A stretch of 64,000 bases of DNA from Tamarix chinensis (taxonomy: Eukaryota > Streptophyta > Magnoliopsida > Caryophyllales > Tamaricaceae). The translations under genes and the position numbers were made by a program. Location: contig CM060175.1 in assembly GCA_030549775.1 (NCBI GenBank), positions 94,851,470 to 94,915,469 on the forward strand. The letters are read 5' to 3'. Below, in pieces: positions 1 to 12,226 of this stretch; within the stretch, counting starts at the first letter, position 1; each line of letters begins with the position of its first letter. Below the pieces are notes generated by a model. It saw only the letters and a list, made by a program, of their open reading frames with translations. It was not told the origin of the DNA and did not search any database.

Positions 1-1083
1 TGGGCACCATAAAAACTTGGCAACAAACATAAACTACATTGAATATCACGACAACGAAGCCACTAGCCACTTAAAGTACCACAACAACTCATAATAACAA
101 TAGTGATAAATCATAGTCCTAACTATTATGATATTTCACATTAATTATTAATGCCTTACTAATCGACTCAACAGCATGGTTCATACTTAACACTTAACAA
201 GTATCTCTTGGTCCAATTTCATTATCATACCACTTCACTTGCATTACCATTTATCACTTGGAAAGACAAATGTCACCTATTACATGAAACATTGATTATC
301 ATTTATTGCTAAATCCATTCCAAAGATTATATAACTATCAAGAATTTAGAATTATACCATGGTGAAATAGATTAAACATGCCATAAAACACACAAGCAAT
401 ATTAGGGCATATGGAAATCGATCAAGAACAATTGAATACTTTACACTAGTATAAAAAGCCCATAATGCCCTTATGAAACCTTAATATTCCAAATAACTCA
501 TAAAATCACCCAAAAGACAAAACTTATCACAACACCTAAACTCCATATTAAATATAACCAACCCAAAAACAACATTGACATCTAATATTTTACACATAAA
601 ATACCAATAATAACCCTATGGTCTTTAATTCTATTTTAAGTTATTTTCACATAATATTGACACTTTTGTTAATCAATATTAAGCCAACCTAATCACACAT
701 CATCCTTATCATTTTTTTTAATCCAAAAAACACATATGCAACTCTATTTTCTAGAATTTACACAAAAATTACCAAAATTATCCTATTTCACCTAACACCT
801 AAAATCTTGTAAAATTTATAGCTTTACCCATATATAACAAACCCTATCATATTATATATCAAAATTTATGTATAAAATACATCAACGTGCTTATTTTTTA
901 CAAAACCAATTAACATGACCAAAATACCCCTTAGTTGATGAGCACACTTTCTCTCAAAACTTAACATTCACTAAACTTCGCTAAAATCACACATAATATC
1001 TCATACATAATCAGACACCTTTTGACATAATTAACTTCAAATTAACCTGACAAAAGGCATTGTAAAAACCATAAGGCTGAGAC
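1..1083. repeat. AT-rich LTR-derived repeat, copy 1
   Basis: Non-coding AT-rich sequence. Its order of short landmarks (a 'tagaattatacc' motif near 350, a 'gggcatatgg' motif near 410, then runs of short 'ccaaaattac'-type phrases) recurs in the same order and orientation at about 1800-2830, so these are two diverged copies of one repeat. No reading frame of interest is present. The style resembles the long LTRs of plant Ty3/gypsy elements, but no PBS or polypurine tract is visible to prove it. Confidence 0.4.
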
Positions 1084-4000
1084 TATAACATCCCCAAATT
1101 TATGAAGTGAAAAAAATAAAAATGAAAAAGGTTTTGAAGAAGCCAAAAATAAAAACATAGGGTATTATGCCACATCCAAAATAGAAAAGGTAATCTTTAT
1201 ACATAATCTACACTAAGTGTAAGGTTAGAAAGTAACTCATATCTAGAGATCCTATATACAAATCACTTGATCCCATGATCGCACAATGTTATGAAACATA
1301 AAGGAAAATAGATAATGAAAATAGAGGACAAAAAAGTCCATCAAAGAGAGAAATCTAGATTACCACAATAATGTCAACCCACTAATCACTCACCGCATAC
1401 AAAATATTAAAGCATCAAATCAACAATTATTTACAAAACAAGGTGACATCTGCTATTGAGAATGAGTGACACCCATGGAAAGGATAACTGATACATTGCG
1501 TACTGAGTAAGGTGGCAATACATGTCAACATATATAACACAAGCATAACACATATGAATCAAATATTACGGTAGATACTATGCATGCATATATGATCATG
1601 ATACGAGTTGACTTAAAAAAATGTATTAGAGTTTATACTTAGGTGATCACACAATTATATTTATTAGTCAATTGAGGATAGGGAATTCTCTTAAAATAAC
1701 ATTTATGCCTCTTTCCCCCATAGATGGGATATAAGAGTTAAGTTAGGATAAAACACACCTAGTAGCCACTAGCAAGCCTCTAACCCTTAAGTACACATAC
1801 CTCCTATATGCTAGTGGAACCTACCGTATAGTACATTAGGATTATTTATTTCCATTAGGATCAAATCATTTTTATTTAATCAATTGCAACACTTTGAACA
1901 TAACTTGCGTGATCTTTCACTTTATGTATTAATGTCTTATTAGATCATCATTCAAATACTTAGCATATTATAATGCACCACTATATATATCATCATGACA
2001 CTTCCACTTACATTAACACTGACTTATAACATGGAATGCCACTTAACACTTGTTACATAAAATATCAATTATTCTTAAATTTATTCTAATCAATATTATT
2101 ATTTAAATTAAAAAAACTTAGAATTATACCGTGGTTAATCAAACATGTTATAATCACATAAAGAGATGATAGGGCATAAGGAATGACAACATGTACAATA
2201 GGAAAAATTACACAAGTGAAAAGACTATAATACCCTCACAAAACCCTAATTCACAATCAACTTATAACTCTACCCATATGACTCATCAACTCACCAAATT
2301 TAACACCACACTCTAATATGACATGTTAAGTATTTTAGCGACAAATTAGAACTAAAATCCAACATATTGCACATAAAATATCCATTATACCCTTTAGGGT
2401 TATTAACCCCATAAACCATTTTCACACCGAAATTAACATTCATGCTACTCACAAATGACTCTCATATAACATATCTATCATATTTTAACCCAAAATCCTA
2501 CATACAACATTAAATTTCTAGAATAATCAAATTAGACCAAAATACCCTTAATTTACATTAGTACCTCAAAACTTCTTAATAACAAAGCATAACCCATACT
2601 TACCCAAACTTACCATATTATAAATTAAAATTCATATAAAAACATAATGAAATACTTAATTCTAGAAAAAATTTACTAATTTGAATAAAATGACCTTAAA
2701 GCGATCTAACCTATAAACACCCAAATTCCAACATTCAACAAACTTTACCAATTTCACACATAGTCTCCCACGTAATATTAAATACCTAACAATATAATTA
2801 TATCATTTTAAATCAATTAGATTCCCCACAAAGAGACTAAGGGTCAAGAACTCCCAAGGCGTAAATCCACTTCCAAACAAGCCTTGAAATGATACTTCTC
2901 TCCAAAATATTTAAAACTCATGATAATTGACACATAACAACATGCTCATCAAATATAGAAAATTATAACATCATGCTCGAAACAAGTGAGATAAAACCTA
3001 GTAGGACTTAAGCATGGTATTTTACATAAAACCATATAAATCACATACTCTTATGAGATTCACAATAATACATAATTATACGCTTGTATGATCTAAAACA
3101 TGATTTTAGAATGAAATTATGATAACATGGTAATTTACATAAAATAGTATATAGCACCCATAGTACCTAAACTAAAGATGTATATCCTTACCTATAAGCT
3201 AATCTTTAAGAAAACTAAAATGCTCCTAACATTTTGCTTAGCCTCCTCAGCTTAATCACCTTCAAATAAGATGAAAAAAAAGGTTAAGAAAGTAATAATA
3301 TTAGCAAGGAAATTAATGGAAATAAGAAATAATTAAGGATACAAAATTAGGGTGGAAAGTGAGGAAGAATAAGAGGGTGACTCAATCAATCAGCAACAAC
3401 AACTCACCATTGAACCTCCATGACACATCCCACAACTCACCTTCAAAAAGGCATAGAAAAAAGGAGAGGAGCAAGGCTGCAAATGTGGTGGTTAAGGCCA
3501 AGAAAAAATGCAGAATGAGAGGTGGAAGTGGAATTGGAAGGATTAGTATATGAGAAGTAAAGAAGGATAGCATGAGGTAGTTACGCACAACAAAGGGGGC
3601 TAGTGAGAGGCTCGTGTAGGAGGAATATGAATGTGAGAATGGATGATGCAAGAGGAGGAAGATTGTACAAAGAGCTACATAAGAATGTGATGGGATGAGA
3701 GGAGAAGTGTTACATGACTTGATTTGCATAGACAAAGATGAAAACATAGGAAAAAAAACCATAAAAAGGAACCAAATTGAACCACAAAGATGATGGGAGT
3801 TAGGGGTCAAAAGGTAAAGGAAAACTAAAAAACAAAGAAAAGGGCACCAACACTACTTAAAGTGATCGACATAGAGAGAGAGAGAGAAGAAGAAGAAGAA
3901 GAAGGTAATGTTGCACTTGAGTTTGTGTTCGTTACATGAACACTAAGATGGTGTGTGAAGTGATGATACGATCAAATTTTGACTTTTTCTGACATAAAGT

Positions 4001-4539
4001 GAAAGAGAGAATGGGGTGAGTTAGTGTGTGGTTTACTTGAATGAAAATGTGATGGGTGATTGAGAGGGTTGGTGGAGGTTGAGTAGAGTTTAGAGTATGG
4101 TTAATATTAGGTGAAAAAATCCTAACTAGAATAAAAAAACATGACTAACAACAACAAGAGTGCATGCCACTAGCTATGACATGGGAAAGGGATCATTTCA
4201 CAATTTTTGGTCAATTAAATTGTTTAGAGAAGGGGGTTATTTAGGGTTTCATTCAAAAAAGTATCAAATAATTCCTAAAAATCATAAAAATTCATGGGAG
4301 TATGTGAAATAATATTAAGAATCAACCTATATAAAAAAATGGAATTGATTTGGAATAAATAAAAATTAAACATAAATACACAACACACGATTAACTTAAA
4401 CCAAGGTTGGGGTTTTGAAAGGTTTAAGATGGAATAAAGAGTTAAAATAAGATGATTAATTAATGATGATAGGTTAGGAAATGATTAAGAGGCTAATTTC
4501 CTAGTAATTAGGATTGGAAAAACTTAGGCATTACAAATT
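1084..4539 (-). repeat. Candidate long Ty3/gypsy-type LTR, minus orientation
   Basis: Read on the minus strand, this stretch begins TGTAATGCC (near 4539) and ends GGGGATGTTATA (near 1084), the inverted TGTAAY...GTTACA-like ends usual for long plant Ty3/gypsy LTRs. On the plus strand, 3240-3950 is purine-rich (CT-rich in the sense strand), as in the R-U5 part of such LTRs; this produces an open frame on the minus strand at 3382-3810 whose product is low-complexity and not credible. The segment shares landmarks with both flanks ('taaagatgtatatccttacct' near 3172 recurs near 4842). No coding domain is attached, so it may be a solo LTR or part of a decayed element. Confidence 0.35.
3870..3905. 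repeat. GA / GAA microsatellite
   Basis: A short perfect GA run followed by AGA/GAA triplets lies inside the purine-rich part of the candidate LTR. Confidence 0.8.
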
Positions 4540-5856
4540 CACTTAGGTGGCCTAAAAGTCACAAGCACCAAGCCTCACCTTAATATTCACCCAAATTTCT
4601 CGATCTTATGATAAATAATACTCAACAACATACTTATCAATATATATATATGCTTGAAATTTTAAGACAAATCCTAACATTTCCTAATCATGGTATTTCC
4701 GCATAAATGAATGAAGACACGTACTTGACATAAATTCAAAAATAATGCATGCTTATATAATCTAAATCGTGATTTGCAAGTTACAACATACTAGAATATT
4801 AAACACTTTAAAAGATATTACGTGTCATCAAATCCCCTAATCTAAAGATGTGTATATCATTACCTAAAATTACCATTCTTTGAGCAACTACTACTTGAAC
4901 ACCTTTTTCATCAAGGAAACAAGATCAAGGCTCCACCTTTTCTAAACATTAACTTCCTACACTTAAATTAATTATTTAAGATTTAAGCTAAAAGAAAACT
5001 AGGGGGAAAAAAAGTATGAGCAAGGAATGGAAAGAGGCTCGGTAGCTTAAAATAACAAGAACCACATAAGAATAAGATAGAGACAAGAGGAGAGATAAAA
5101 GGTGGGAGGTTTAGACTATGGTTAAGTATGGAATGAGAACCAAAATCTTACCCACAACAAGGATTGTCAACCAAGAGGAGATAAAGGTGAGCGAGGTTAG
5201 ATATTGGGTTTCTTGTGAGGTATGGAGGAGGTGGTGTAAGGGAAAAAGAAGCACGACGGTGTAAGAGTATAAAGGAGTGGTTGGGGTTATAAGGTCATAG
5301 ATTATGGCAAGAATTATGGTTGAATGAGTAAGGAGAATGTTAATAAAATATGGGGAGGTATAGGGATGGTAAAAAGACCAAGAAAGGTCAACATCAATTA
5401 AAAATAATTTGGTAAGGTCAAAAGCCCAATAATTAGATAATAATTGGCAAAATAATTAAATGATTCCTAAAAATTGTGAATAGTTAGGGAAAGATGTGGA
5501 ATTAATTTAGGAACCTAAATATTAAAAAATATTAGGCATATGACTTGATTGGGAGTTAAAGGAAATTAAAATAAACCACATTGGGTAAAATTGCTCAGCT
5601 TTGGTTAATTATAGGGGGTTGGCTAATTGATTGTTTAACCCCCTAGACAAACACTAGATTTGCCTACGAGATGGTTGATGAAAAAGAAGGCCCATTTGGC
5701 CACTAGATAGTGGGGAAAAATATAAGAGTTTGAAGGTTTTTAAGGGTAAAGTAGGTAGATTTTGGTAAGGGTGAGATGATTTGATATGAGGTTAATGGAA
5801 TATTAGGAATCTAATCACTCAAAGATTAAGGTTAGAAAATTTAGGATGTTACCTTT
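4540..5856 (-). repeat. Second, related LTR-like segment
   Basis: Minus-strand reading starts GGTAACATCC near 5856, close to the TGTAACATCC start of gypsy LTRs. It shares a 'taaagatgtgtatatcattacc' landmark (about 4842) and a purine-rich block (about 4985-5400) with the segment at 1084-4539, in the same order. It is probably the 5' part of another LTR of the same family, cut by the neighbouring copy. No genes are seen. Confidence 0.35.
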
Positions 5857-6559
5857 AATGTATTAGACTTTAAAATTATATATATTCCAAGCCTTTTAAC
5901 CTTTATGATCCAACACCAATTATTCTAATCTATTCTTTCATTCAAGCCAAAGACTAAACGAGTTATTAAGAGATGTCTTCAAGTTTTTCATCAAATGACG
6001 AGAGCCTAAAATGATACATTAAAAAAGGAATATGTATGGAAATATTTGACCTTGATGGTCATCTCAACAATCGTAATGAGCTAATTCGTGTAGTGGAAAT
6101 TTCTATCCAACCATAAATAAGAAGAAAAAAAAACTTACATAAATAAAAATCGTGAATTCGGACATGATCGCTTATTTATTTACTACTTTTTAGAGTTTCT
6201 TACTTACATTGGCTATCAATTTTGTCATAGATTTAAAATAAGAATATATGTTTTCATTCAAATGGTCCAAAGCTCTAGGTAACCACACTCCATATTTTAC
6301 ACAAATATCCAAAGTTAGTGGGAGGCGAGGTTTATCATCATTATAGAAGCGCATAATTGGTATACGAATGTTAACATATGGAATTCCATTTGAAACTTGT
6401 GATGAATATGTGTGTCTTATAGAATCCACAATAAGAGAATGTGATGTCAACATTGCTAAAAATGTGATCAATGTTTTCAGGAAATAATACTTAAGGAGGT
6501 CAAGTTAGGGTGACCTCCAATGGTTGCTTCATATCAATGAAAAAGTTGTTCTTCTATAA
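5857..6559. other. AT-rich stretch without a recognised gene
   Basis: A 93-codon open frame on the minus strand (6190-6471) lies here. Its product has no motif I recognise, and it is immediately upstream of, and antisense to, a decayed transposase, so it is more likely a chance frame in transposon-derived DNA than a gene. Confidence 0.3.
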
Positions 6560-6990
6560 TTGGTAACATTAATTGTAAGCTTTAGCAATGGAAGAACTTT
6601 CAAATCACTTGGAAAGGTTAGTATTCTCAAATATATGACAAATCAACAATTATTCTTAAAAATATTGCTTCATATGATCTATGGGTGTGTCATGTATACT
6701 TCACTATACCCGATACTTGTGGATGTAATGACTTCAATGTTCTTGATCATTCTCTTGTATTTGTGATATTTACAATGGTTATTCTTCACTAGTGTCCTTT
6801 ACCATGAATGATAATCAATATAATTTAGGTTACTATCTCACTGAGATAAGGATATTGGAGATGAATCAACAAATCAAATTACAAACATTTTTTATAATAA
6901 GTCCAGGAAGTCACACATCATTAAATCAAGTATACACAACTTCAACACTCAAGTACTTAAGTATGCATTCCCTTTATAGGTTTTTTGAAT
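6560..6990 (+). pseudogene. Decayed PIF/Harbinger transposase (DDE_Tnp_4 type)
   Basis: Fragments of a plant PIF/Harbinger nuclease read in order on the plus strand: QWKNFQITWKG (6586 on), IASYDLWVCHVYF (6664 on), NVLDHS (6736 on), then in another frame NQYNLGYYL (about 6813 on). These correspond to the family's WKNCP..W, VASYDLWIWHAFFG, NDINVL and YN.GYYLADGIYP blocks. Family proteins catalyse cut-and-paste transposition with a DDE nuclease; here the aspartate block before WKN reads NIN, there are stops at 6583 and just after WKG, and a frameshift separates NVLDHS from NQYNLGYYL. The N-terminal part and the terminal repeats are not recognisable. This is a dead fragment, not a gene. The assignment rests on motif recall, not a database search. 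Confidence 0.6.
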
Positions 6991-9870
6991 CCTTATGAGA
7001 ATAAATGAACAATTAATCTTGAAGATCTAACTATGCACTTGGGGGCCTATTTCAAGACACAAGATCCTTGGATATAGTCAAGTGTTTTTTCTTTAAGTAA
7101 ATAGTATATTATTCAATGCCAAATTATTATTCCAAGGATATTGAGTTCCACAACAAAAATCCATCAATCTAAAGGACCTTGAGGGCCACAATAATGCCTT
7201 TAAAAGCCTATGGTTATACATCGCACTATAACCTAAACATTTAACAAAATCTAATCAATTCAATCCTTCCAAATTTTTATTTTCAATTATTCAAAGGTCC
7301 ATTGTAGATTCAAATATGATCCATCTAAGGTAAACCTAGACCAATTATTCTATACTAGACACATTTTAGCTAAAAAGGCCAAAATGTCATCAAAACCCTA
7401 ATTATCCCAATTTTAACCAAATTAATGCCAACCATGATATAATTCAATAAATCTCATGAAAATGGTAAAAAAAGATAAAAATAACTCTTTTAAAATGGAC
7501 ATTGATTCTAAAAATTTGTATAAATAACAAAAACATTATTTTGCCCCTACATATGATTAAGCATATTAAGCACATAAAATCCTATGCATATATATCTAAC
7601 ATACCATAAATTATATGCTTAACATGCATGATACATTGTGCCATATTTTTAACACACATTATGAAAACAAAATCATGGTACATGTAAAATGACATATTTG
7701 CCCTTATGACACACAAAACTTAAATAATGCAAAACTAACCCTAAACATGTTCAAATCCTATAATTTTATATATCAGTTTTTAAGTAAAATATGTAAAGAA
7801 TGTGGGACATAGCATGGAAATATTTCAATTGGAAAAAAATTCCCTTGATATCCCTTATAAAATAATAACATATTATAACATGCTTGCACCCATATAGTAG
7901 TAGTAGAATCGGTATAAGTAGTAGCAGTAGTAGTAGCCTTTAGTACTGTACCCTACCCCTGAACTAGTAGCCTTTGTGCCAAGTAAGACTACCCTTGTCC
8001 CTTTCCTTTCACCATTTTGCCTTCTTCTTTGCACTATATTGGAACAAGGGAAATACAAAGTGGTTTGTATGCCTAGTTTACCTACTTGGCAAAAGTGAAC
8101 GAAATCTGCATTAGCAGCAACAACAATAGTAGTAGTAATAAATTAATTACCCATCTTTCACTCAAGGGCAATAAAAATTATTATTTTATCAATTAAATAT
8201 TAATATGGTAATTATTATATTATTTTAGGTACAAAGTTTGATTAGCAGGGCCTGATCATTTTTAAGACGTTACTGATAAAATTGTGCTTTTGATGGAAAG
8301 TAGGTAATCATTATACTCTACTAAAATGTGAAATATCGCATAATAGCACATTAGGATTTTTGATGTGTAAACTTTTTTATGTATGTTCATTGTGATATAA
8401 TATTCTACCTAAAAGTGTTAACATGAAATTTGATGAAATAGATCATGTTAAGTGGTGTAACTACTATGTGTGCATAGGCATGTTACAATGGGGTTTATAT
8501 CGGGAGTAAATTATATATGTTAGGTATGTCCATTATGATGGGTTGAGCATACCTAAGTGTATTTTAGTGTAGATATGATTGTTGTGTACCCTAGGGGCAA
8601 TTTGGCCATTTTACACATATCATGATATTTACTCGTATCAGTAAGCCTTAATGATTGATAAGTATGAGAGTATGTGTTTGAAGTTTTAGAAAAGCAAGTC
8701 AAGGTTTTACATGCTAAACCATATCTAAAGATACATGTTGTGGTTAAGTACCTATATATATAATGGTGACTAGGAATCATTATGATGATAGAAGGCATTG
8801 GAGGTTGAAAAGCATCCATATTGGGAATCATGAGAATTGGGTGGAAAATAGGTATTTTAGTTGCCTTATGAACATTTTGATTAATATGGGTTAAAAATGG
8901 AATCTTGGGTATTTTAATGTAATAAGTGGTTCAAAATCGGTTAGGTATATTATGTGAAGAGTTTGGAGTAAATATGAATGGTTTGAGTCCAATAAAGGAG
9001 GAAATGAGATTTTTGAGGGATTAGTAACCCTAGGGGCAGAATTATTATCACATGTGAGAGTTGGATCTCTATTTGTGTCTATGGTGATGATGATAATATT
9101 TTGAGAGTGCATATTAAATTTGGTGGTTATATGGATCTCCTGGAAAGAGATATGATTAACTTATGGAATTTGGAATTTTTAGGAGTTATGAGTAGTAAAC
9201 CTAAAGATACATTTCTGTAACCTATTGGCATTTTGGCAAATATAGTGAAAAAGTGGCATGTAGGGTACTTTAGGGTGTTAATTGGCATAACCTAGGATGG
9301 AGATATTGCATGAAATAACTAGAGAAAAAACAAAGAGGTTCATGGTAAATAAGTATGGGGAGGAAGACTATAAATGGGATGAGTAAAATCTAAGGAAAAG
9401 TTATTGATCATATGTGAGTAAAGTGGGGGATTAGTACTACGGAGTGGATGTGAGGTTAATAATGACATATTTGGTAGTCATGAAAATTTAGAAAATTATT
9501 TCAGCACTAGGGAAGGAGTTATGACCAAAAGGTGAAATTAAGGTTTTGGGAGGTCAAGGTATAACTCTGGGGGTTGGGTATTATTACATGTAAAATATGG
9601 GAGAGATGGACTACAATCTTAGAACATGATGTTAACCATAAATTTTGAGAATGTGTACCAAATTTGGTAGCCATACGGGGTAGTGGAAAGTAGTTATAGC
9701 AAAAATGAGAAATTAGGATTTTGGAGGAGCCCCGAATAGGTAGGGTATTATCACATATGTAAAATGTGGGAGTTAGGCCACAATATTTGAGTTGATGGTT
9801 ACCAATAACATTATATGCATAGGTAGGGAATTTGTGGAATTTGAGGACTAGATAAGCACTAGAGAAGGGA
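6991..9870. other. AT-rich non-coding DNA
   Basis: No gene seen. The stretch contains short AT-rich phrases reminiscent of the LTR-like sequence at 1-5.9 kb (for example 7380-7800) and a 'tag/tac' triplet-rich patch at 7898-7940. From about 8240 to 9860 the plus strand is G/T-rich relative to the opposite strand, which gives spurious minus-strand frames (8553-8831, 8891-9112) with no recognisable product. Confidence 0.4.
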
Positions 9871-9880
9871 CTATACTAGC

Positions 9881-9998
9881 CGGTGGGTCGGTCACTTGTG
9901 GGACATCATGTCCTCACCACTATTTTTCGCCGGTGGATCAGTCACTTATAGGGTAAGAATCCTAACCACTATTCCTAATCGGTGGATCGGTTGGACTT
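9881..9998. repeat. Three-copy ~50-bp tandem repeat
   Basis: A unit starting 'cggtggrtcggtcactt' begins at 9881, 9931 and 9980, so the spacing is 50 and 49 bp. The third copy is incomplete. The central parts ('ggacatcatgtcctcaccactatt' and 'gggtaagaatcctaaccactatt') are clearly related. Confidence 0.75.
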
Positions 9999-10740
9999 AA
10001 CTCAATAATCTTTCATTTTAAATGATTAATGTCTTAAGTATCGTATTCAGAAGCTTTCACCCAAACATGCATGACCGACTTCTACTATTCTTATACTCCA
10101 AAAGTCTCATCCCATATTATGAGACTCCAAACCCTAGTTAACAACCACCAACCATAGTTAACCATGACGAACCCTAACTTAGTCTCCTCCATACCCTTAT
10201 AATATCCCACATACTATTTTCCACCCAATGTTTTCAAAACTCCATACGACACTTCTAATACCTTCCTTACACCCCATATCAACTTTCCATACGTAAATTT
10301 TTCTCTCATGCACACTTTATATCCCCCATGCAAACGTGCAAACTTTTTCATGCAAACTCTTACGCTCACACGTAAAACCCTAAATTTCCATACAAACCCT
10401 AACTCCCATGAAAACCCTAAACTCCACCATTCATCTTTCGATGCCACCATGCATAGTCATATAACACACAAACCGACCCCAAATTATTACACTCCCTATC
10501 ATCATATTACAAAACCTGTCATGCATGTCTTATGGGCTACACCATGCCACAATAACAGCACAACCCATACACATAATACACATGCCCCATTTTATTGCAC
10601 GAACTTACCTCAACTCCATATCATGCTACATATATGAGAGTTATACAAATACACATAAAATACATTATATTTCATATCACATGGCATACATGGCATATAA
10701 AATACATAATACACAAACGACCTTAGTACTTCTTACTTAA
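9999..10740. other. Non-coding stretch
   Basis: The plus strand is C-rich with several 'accctaa' phrases, but these are scattered and not a telomeric array. Open frames on both strands overlap here (10214-10450 minus, 10308-10637 plus); neither has recognisable content. Confidence 0.35.
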
Positions 10741-11080
10741 AATGTCACCGGTCTTGGAGCACGTTCCTACGCCTCTTTAGGGCTTTGACTGGTCTCACCA
10801 ATATGAGGGAAAACTAGAATTAGGTCCCCTCCTACTAAAAATACTATTATTTACTAACTCATTCTAAGACTAAGTTTTTAATAAAATAATACTATACTAA
10901 TAATAACTATACAAAATAATACCAAAAAATGCTAATAATAATATTAATATGATTAAAAAAGGATGGTGGTATAAGGGCTTCTATCCTCCACCCAAAATAA
11001 TGCTAATAATATCATTAAGACATTATTAATAAAAATAGTACTAATAATAGTAATGAAATAATAATCGAATTATAAAATAA

Positions 11081-11205
11081 TAGTAATAGTAATAGTAATA
11101 GTAATAGTAATAATAGTAATGAAATGACTTAAACCGAAATTAATATAAACCCTACCTTCAAATAGTAAAAGTACCATTAATAATAATAATAATAATAATA
11201 TTGCT

Positions 11206-11256
<51 letters not shown>

Positions 11257-11360
11257 ACTAATAATAATAATAACAAGGTAGTAGTAATTCGTATTATATA
11301 GTAAAGTAGGGCTTCAACCCTCTAAATAGATAATAGTAATAATAAAAATAATACTAATAC

Positions 11361-11393
<33 letters not shown>

Positions 11394-11460
11394 TGATGAT
11401 GATGATGATGATAATAAAACTTATAATAATACTAATAATATTAATAATTTGAAACTAATA
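11081..11460. repeat. AAT/AGT/GAT trinucleotide microsatellite cluster
   Basis: Several triplet runs follow each other: AGTAAT-type near 11081-11120, AAT runs near 11178-11245 and 11360-11390, and a GAT run near 11389-11412. Confidence 0.85.
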
Positions 11461-12218
11461 ACCTAAATAATTTATATATACTCTCGACCCTGACAAGAAA
11501 TGATAACATTAATATTGAACCCAATAATAATAATAATCAAATGTTAGTTAAAAATTGAAATAAAATAAAACAAGCTTAAATAAATAGGGGAGAATGGCTG
11601 AGAGGGTTTAGGGTTTCACCTTGGGTTGGCGGAGATAGGTGGCATCGGCGGTGGCAGCGGTGGCCGGAAAAGAGGAAAGAAATGGAAAAAGTTGAGATTT
11701 GAGAAGAAGAGATGGAGAATGAGGGTGGTGGTTGAGGTATTGGTGGTAGTCTAGACTGAGGGGAGTAAAGTGAGGGTGGTGGCGTAGCAAGTGGCGGCGG
11801 TGCACAGCGGCAATGGTGGTGGCCGAAATGAAAAAAAGAAGAAAAAGAGAGGAGGAGAAGGAGAAAGGAGAAAAGAAGGTAAGGTGAGGTGGAGGAAGAT
11901 TGATAGCAGTTTTTGGGTGGTGTAGGAGGCAGTGATAGCGACAGATGTGGTGGTGGACGGTGGTGCAAAGGGCGGCAGGTGTAAAAATTTGGCTAGTTGG
12001 GCAGGAAACTTTGCATAGCTGTGGTGGCTCGTGCAGGAAGAATTGAGGGAGATGGGTGGTTCAGTTAGTTAGAGGGTAGTGTAGGGAAGACTTAGGTAGG
12101 TAGAGCAGGCGGCGTAGTTTGCTGACGACGGAGGAAAGGGTGTCTGAAGTTGCGGTGGTGCGCAAGGTAGGTTCTTAGGGTTTCGGGGAAAAAGTTTCAA
12201 GATCAATAAATAGGGGGG

Positions 12219-12226
12219 TATTTATA
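12219..12226 (-). promoter_or_regulatory. Probable LTR TATA box
   Basis: TATAAATA on the minus strand, followed downstream by 'CCCCCCTATTTATTG' and a C/T-rich leader. The position within an LTR-like segment suggests the retrotransposon promoter; this is inferred from context only. Confidence 0.4.

Noticed and set aside
3382..3810. 142-codon minus-strand open frame
   Set aside because: It lies in a CT-rich part of an LTR-like repeat; the product is low-complexity S/L/F-rich and has no domain.
10380..10430. 'accctaa' phrases suggesting an interstitial telomeric repeat
   Set aside because: Copies are scattered and not in tandem; such phrases are common in plant promoters and LTRs.
11576..11968. 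130-codon minus-strand open frame rich in P, S and H
   Set aside because: A product of C/T-rich LTR composition; no domain and no gene context.
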